Assembly: GCA_043818355.1 (NCBI GenBank)
Contig: JBDRFX010000006.1
Span: forward strand, 1-7,001
Reading direction: 5' to 3'
From: JAHJCL01 sp043818355
GTDB lineage: Bacteria; Patescibacteriota; Minisyncoccia; Minisyncoccales; DG-74-3
DNA length: 7,001 nucleotides
Position numbers and translations under genes: made by a program. Of this stretch, positions 4,132-7,001 are shown piece after piece (the stretch's first letter is position 1; every line of letters begins with the position of its first letter). The notes under the pieces are model-generated. The model made no database searches and was not told the DNA's origin. It was given only the letters and a program-made list of their open reading frames with translations.

Positions 4132-7001
4132 TTAGGCTTCTGTTATTTCTAAAACATCATCGCAGATAATTTTTAAAACATTATCTTTGTTGTCTATTTT
4201 GCCAGACACCAAAACAACTTTATTTTCTTCTAGAGAACCATTGCATTGCTCTAGTGTTCTTGGGAAAACAACCAATTCTATTTTTCCAGTAAAATCCTCT
4301 AAATTGGCAAAAAGCATTGGCTTTCCATTTTTAGTTATAATCCTTTTAACTCTAGAAATAATTCCTCCAATTCTTACTTGTCTGCTAGGCATTTGAGAAT
4401 CTAACTCTACTATTCTTGTGGTCTCTTTTCTTAAAATATTGGTATAGTCTTCTAAGGGATGACTGCTCACAAAAAGACCAAGAAGTTCTTTCTCCCAACT
4501 TAATTTTTCAGATTTTTTAGCAGGAGGAGCTGGTATTAAAGATAGTTTTGCTTGAATTTCTGAACTGCCGCTAAACAGATTTTTTTGACCAGATAATTTA
4601 TTTCTTCTATTTTCTCTAGAAAACTCTAAAATTCTTTCCATGTTTTCCAAAAGCTGATTTCTTTCTTCCATTTGGTCAAAAACACCCGACTTAATCATGC
4701 TTTCTAAAGATTTTTTATTTAAAGAATCTGATTCAACTCTTTGTATAAAATCAGAAATAGATTTATACGGACCATTTTCTTTTCTTTCTGTGATAATAGA
4801 AGTGACAACATTTTCTCCAACATTTTTAATAGCTTGTAAACCAAATCTAATTTTATCTATTTTAGGAACTACAGAGAAATTTCTAAAACTTTCATTAATA
4901 TCGGGAGGCAAAACTTCAATATTCATTTTTTTACATTCATCAATTACAAAACCAATTCTTTCGGTATCAGATTTCTCTGCTGTTAGTAATGCCGACATAA
5001 ACTCAACAGGGAAGTGAGCTTTTAAATAGGCTGTCTGATAAGCAATAGTTGCATAACAGGCAGAATGACTTCTATTAAAGCCATATTGGGCAAAAGGTAA
5101 TATCCATGCCCAAAGTTTTTGAGCCGTTGCTTTTTCAATCTTATTCTTAATACATCCTTGAACGAATTTTTCTTTTTGAGCCAAAAGAAGGTCTTCAATT
5201 TTTTTACCAACAGCCTTTCTTAAAACATCAGCGTCTGACAAAGAAAAACCAGCTAATTTTTGAGCCATTTGCATGAGTTGTTCTTGATAAATCATAATAC
5301 CATAGGTATTTTTCAAGATCGGCTCAAGCTTTGGATGAATATATGTAACCTTTTGTTCACCTGTTTTTCTTTTGATGTAGTCTGGTATTAATGACATTGG
5401 TCCTGGTCTATAAAGAGCAATCATAGCAATAATATCATTAAAATCATTCGGCTTTAATTGTTTTAAATATCTTCTCATTCCGTCACTTTCTAATTGGAAG
5501 ATACCAATTGTTTCTACTCTACGAAGCAGATCAAAAGTTAATTCGTCGTCAAGAGGAAGATTTTCAATATCAATAGATTTGTTTTGAACAGCGTATATTC
5601 TTCTTAAGGTTTCTTCAATGATAGTTAAGTTCTTAAGACCTAAAAAGTCCATTTTTAATAACCCCAAGTCTTCAACAGCATGCATTTCATATTGAGTTAT
5701 AATATTAGTGTCATTTTGGCTAGGATGTTGAGTTGGGACAATCTTGTCTAGTGGTTCATTGGAAATAACAACCCCACAAGCATGAGTAGAAGCATGACGA
5801 ACAGTGCCTTCTAATTTAAATCCAAAATCAATTAAGACTCTGGCTTTTTCTTCTGATTCATAAATTTCTCTAAATTCATCTATTTTATCTAGAGTTTCTT
5901 TTAACTTAAATCCAAGAGGAATTAATTTAGCAATTTTATCGCAATAACTATATTCATAATTTAGGGCTCTGCCAACATCTCTAATAACAGCTCTGGAAGC
6001 CATTGTTCCAAAAGTAATAATTTGAGCTACCTTATCTGCTCCATATTTTTCTGTTACGTATTTTATTACTTCATCTCTCCTTAAATCAGTAAAATCTAAA
6101 TCAATATCGGGCATTGATATTCTGGCTAGATTTAAAAACCTTTCGAAAAGTAAATCATACTTTAAGGGATCAACATTGGTTATGTTTAAAGCATAAGCAG
6201 TAATAGACCCTGCCACAGAACCTCTGCCTGGACCAACAACGATCCTGTTTTTTTTGGCCCAAATGACAAAATCTTGAACTATTAAAAAATAGTCTACAAA
6301 ACCCATCTTCCCAATTGTTTCTAATTCAAAATTAAGTCTTTCTAAAATTTCTGGGTTTTTGTTTCTTATTCCATATTTTTTTTCTAAACCAACCAAGCAC
6401 AATTCTCTTAAATATTCTTCAGCAGGTTTGTTTCCTGGAATTTCAAAATGTGGGATTATGATTCCTCCTAATTTAAATTCAAAATTACATTGATTAGCAA
6501 TTTCTTGCGTATTGCTAATGGCCTCAGGTGTATCTTCAAACTCTTTTGTTATTTGTTCTGGAGATGTAAGAGAAAAATCATCTATTTTCATGCTTAGCCT
6601 TTCGGGATCAGTAGAATCAGCTCCGGTATTAATCATCATTAAGATGTCTTGAGCATCAGCGTCATCTGATCTAACATAATGACTGTCATTGGTAGCAATT
6701 AAAGGAATATTGAGTTTTTTAGACATTCTAATCAACTCATCATTAACAGTTTTTTGTTCTGGAATATTGGGATGATTTTGAAGTTCTAAATAAAAGCCCT
6801 TTTTTCCATAAATCTTTTGATATCTTAAAGCCAATTCTTCAGCTTCTTTAATTCTTTTAGAAAGAATTAATCTTGGTATTTTTCCTTGAAGACAGGCTGT
6901 AGTAGCAATTAATCCTTCAGAGTATTTTTCTAATAATTCTTCGTCCACCCTAGGCTTATAATAGAAACCCTCCAAATGAGCTTTTGTTACAAGTTTAACT
7001 A
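4132..7001 (-). CDS. dnaE: DNA polymerase III alpha subunit (DnaE), 5' end beyond the window
   Basis: Catalytic subunit of the bacterial replicase. The last 955 residues are visible, numbered here from the first full codon (6999-6997). The C-terminal part of the PHP domain includes HLEGFYYKPRV (8-18) and NDSHYV (104-109). The C-family polymerase core has VGPGRGSVAGS (255-265), the acidic PDIDLDF (297-303) and MDFLGL (450-455), which together carry the expected three catalytic aspartates. Further conserved segments are IYQEQLMQMAQ (570-580) and YGFNRSHSACYA (639-650). An OB-fold-like segment occupies about 874-950, and the protein ends just after it, so the longer tau-binding tail of E. coli DnaE appears absent. 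The family pattern suggests roughly 100-120 N-terminal residues lie off the right edge. The reading frame stays open to position 7001, and TTG at 6975 is an internal leucine of HLEGFYYKPR, not a start. The stop is TAA at 4134-4132, and the thrS leader promoter follows directly. Confidence 0.97.
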   Translation of the reverse strand, partial: VKLVTKAHLEGFYYKPRVDEELLEKYSEGLIATTACLQGKIPRLILSKRIKEAEELALRYQKIYGKKGFYLELQNHPNIPEQKTVNDELIRMSKKLNIPLIATNDSHYVRSDDADAQDILMMINTGADSTDPERLSMKIDDFSLTSPEQITKEFEDTPEAISNTQEIANQCNFEFKLGGIIIPHFEIPGNKPAEEYLRELCLVGLEKKYGIRNKNPEILERLNFELETIGKMGFVDYFLIVQDFVIWAKKNRIVVGPGRGSVAGSITAYALNITNVDPLKYDLLFERFLNLARISMPDIDLDFTDLRRDEVIKYVTEKYGADKVAQIITFGTMASRAVIRDVGRALNYEYSYCDKIAKLIPLGFKLKETLDKIDEFREIYESEEKARVLIDFGFKLEGTVRHASTHACGVVISNEPLDKIVPTQHPSQNDTNIITQYEMHAVEDLGLLKMDFLGLKNLTIIEETLRRIYAVQNKSIDIENLPLDDELTFDLLRRVETIGIFQLESDGMRRYLKQLKPNDFNDIIAMIALYRPGPMSLIPDYIKRKTGEQKVTYIHPKLEPILKNTYGIMIYQEQLMQMAQKLAGFSLSDADVLRKAVGKKIEDLLLAQKEKFVQGCIKNKIEKATAQKLWAWILPFAQYGFNRSHSACYATIAYQTAYLKAHFPVEFMSALLTAEKSDTERIGFVIDECKKMNIEVLPPDINESFRNFSVVPKIDKIRFGLQAIKNVGENVVTSIITERKENGPYKSISDFIQRVESDSLNKKSLESMIKSGVFDQMEERNQLLENMERILEFSRENRRNKLSGQKNLFSGSSEIQAKLSLIPAPPAKKSEKLSWEKELLGLFVSSHPLEDYTNILRKETTRIVELDSQMPSRQVRIGGIISRVKRIITKNGKPMLFANLEDFTGKIELVVFPRTLEQCNGSLEENKVVLVSGKIDNKDNVLKIICDDVLEITEA

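Noticed and set aside
4187..5017. Plus-strand open frames at 4187-4396 and 4697-5017
   Set aside because: Antisense to dnaE, with no recognisable domain.
5022..5210. Minus-strand open frame of 62 codons in another frame of dnaE
   Set aside because: It overlaps the conserved YGFNRSHSACYA region of dnaE, which is intact in the real frame.
6973..6975. TTG as the start codon of dnaE
   Set aside because: It encodes the Leu of the conserved HLEGFYYKPR segment, and the frame remains open upstream to the window edge.
1..7001. CRISPR array, tRNA/rRNA genes, mobile elements
   Set aside because: No direct-repeat array, tRNA-like cloverleaf, rRNA segment, transposase or integrase was seen on either strand.

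Overview
The window is A/T-rich bacterial chromosome with tightly packed genes, all read from the minus strand. In transcription order (right to left) they are: dnaE (5' end beyond the right edge), a regulatory leader, thrS, a secreted DUF5667/Kazal-type protein, and miaB (3' end beyond the left edge). A ThrRS without a TGS domain, a DUF5667-like secreted protein, start codons without Shine-Dalgarno sequences and the base composition all suggest a Candidate Phyla Radiation (Patescibacteria, Parcubacteria-like) genome. That assignment is inference; no rRNA gene is present to confirm it.

Layout: 4132-7001 holds the polymerase, finger and OB-fold parts of the replicative DNA polymerase III alpha subunit. 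3956-4131 is the dnaE-thrS gap. 2237-3955 is threonyl-tRNA synthetase. 806-2206 is an exported, largely helical protein ending in a Kazal-like domain. 1-756 is the N-terminal 252 residues of MiaB, a radical SAM tRNA methylthiotransferase. The other two gaps are 30 and 49 bases, and no gene-free stretch exceeds 300 bases.

The most interesting element is in the 176-base gap upstream of thrS. Read on the minus strand it holds, in order: a near-consensus sigma70-type promoter (TTGACA, 18 bases, TACAAT) directly after the dnaE stop; a 17-codon ORF, MFALIKKFNTTTTTTSF, with six consecutive threonine codons; a long hairpin whose 5' arm contains the end and stop codon of that ORF; and an overlapping terminator-like hairpin followed by a U-rich tract, 23 bases before thrS. 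This is the arrangement of a leader-peptide transcription attenuator, as known for amino-acid biosynthetic operons and E. coli pheM-pheST, here apparently sensing charged tRNA-Thr to control ThrRS. The predicted transcription start falls at about the AUG of the leader peptide, so the peptide may be read from a leaderless mRNA.

The short gaps, the shared strand and the lack of clear promoters or terminators after thrS suggest that thrS, the Kazal-like gene and miaB form one transcription unit under this attenuator. A 9-bp inverted repeat directly before the miaB start may add separate control.
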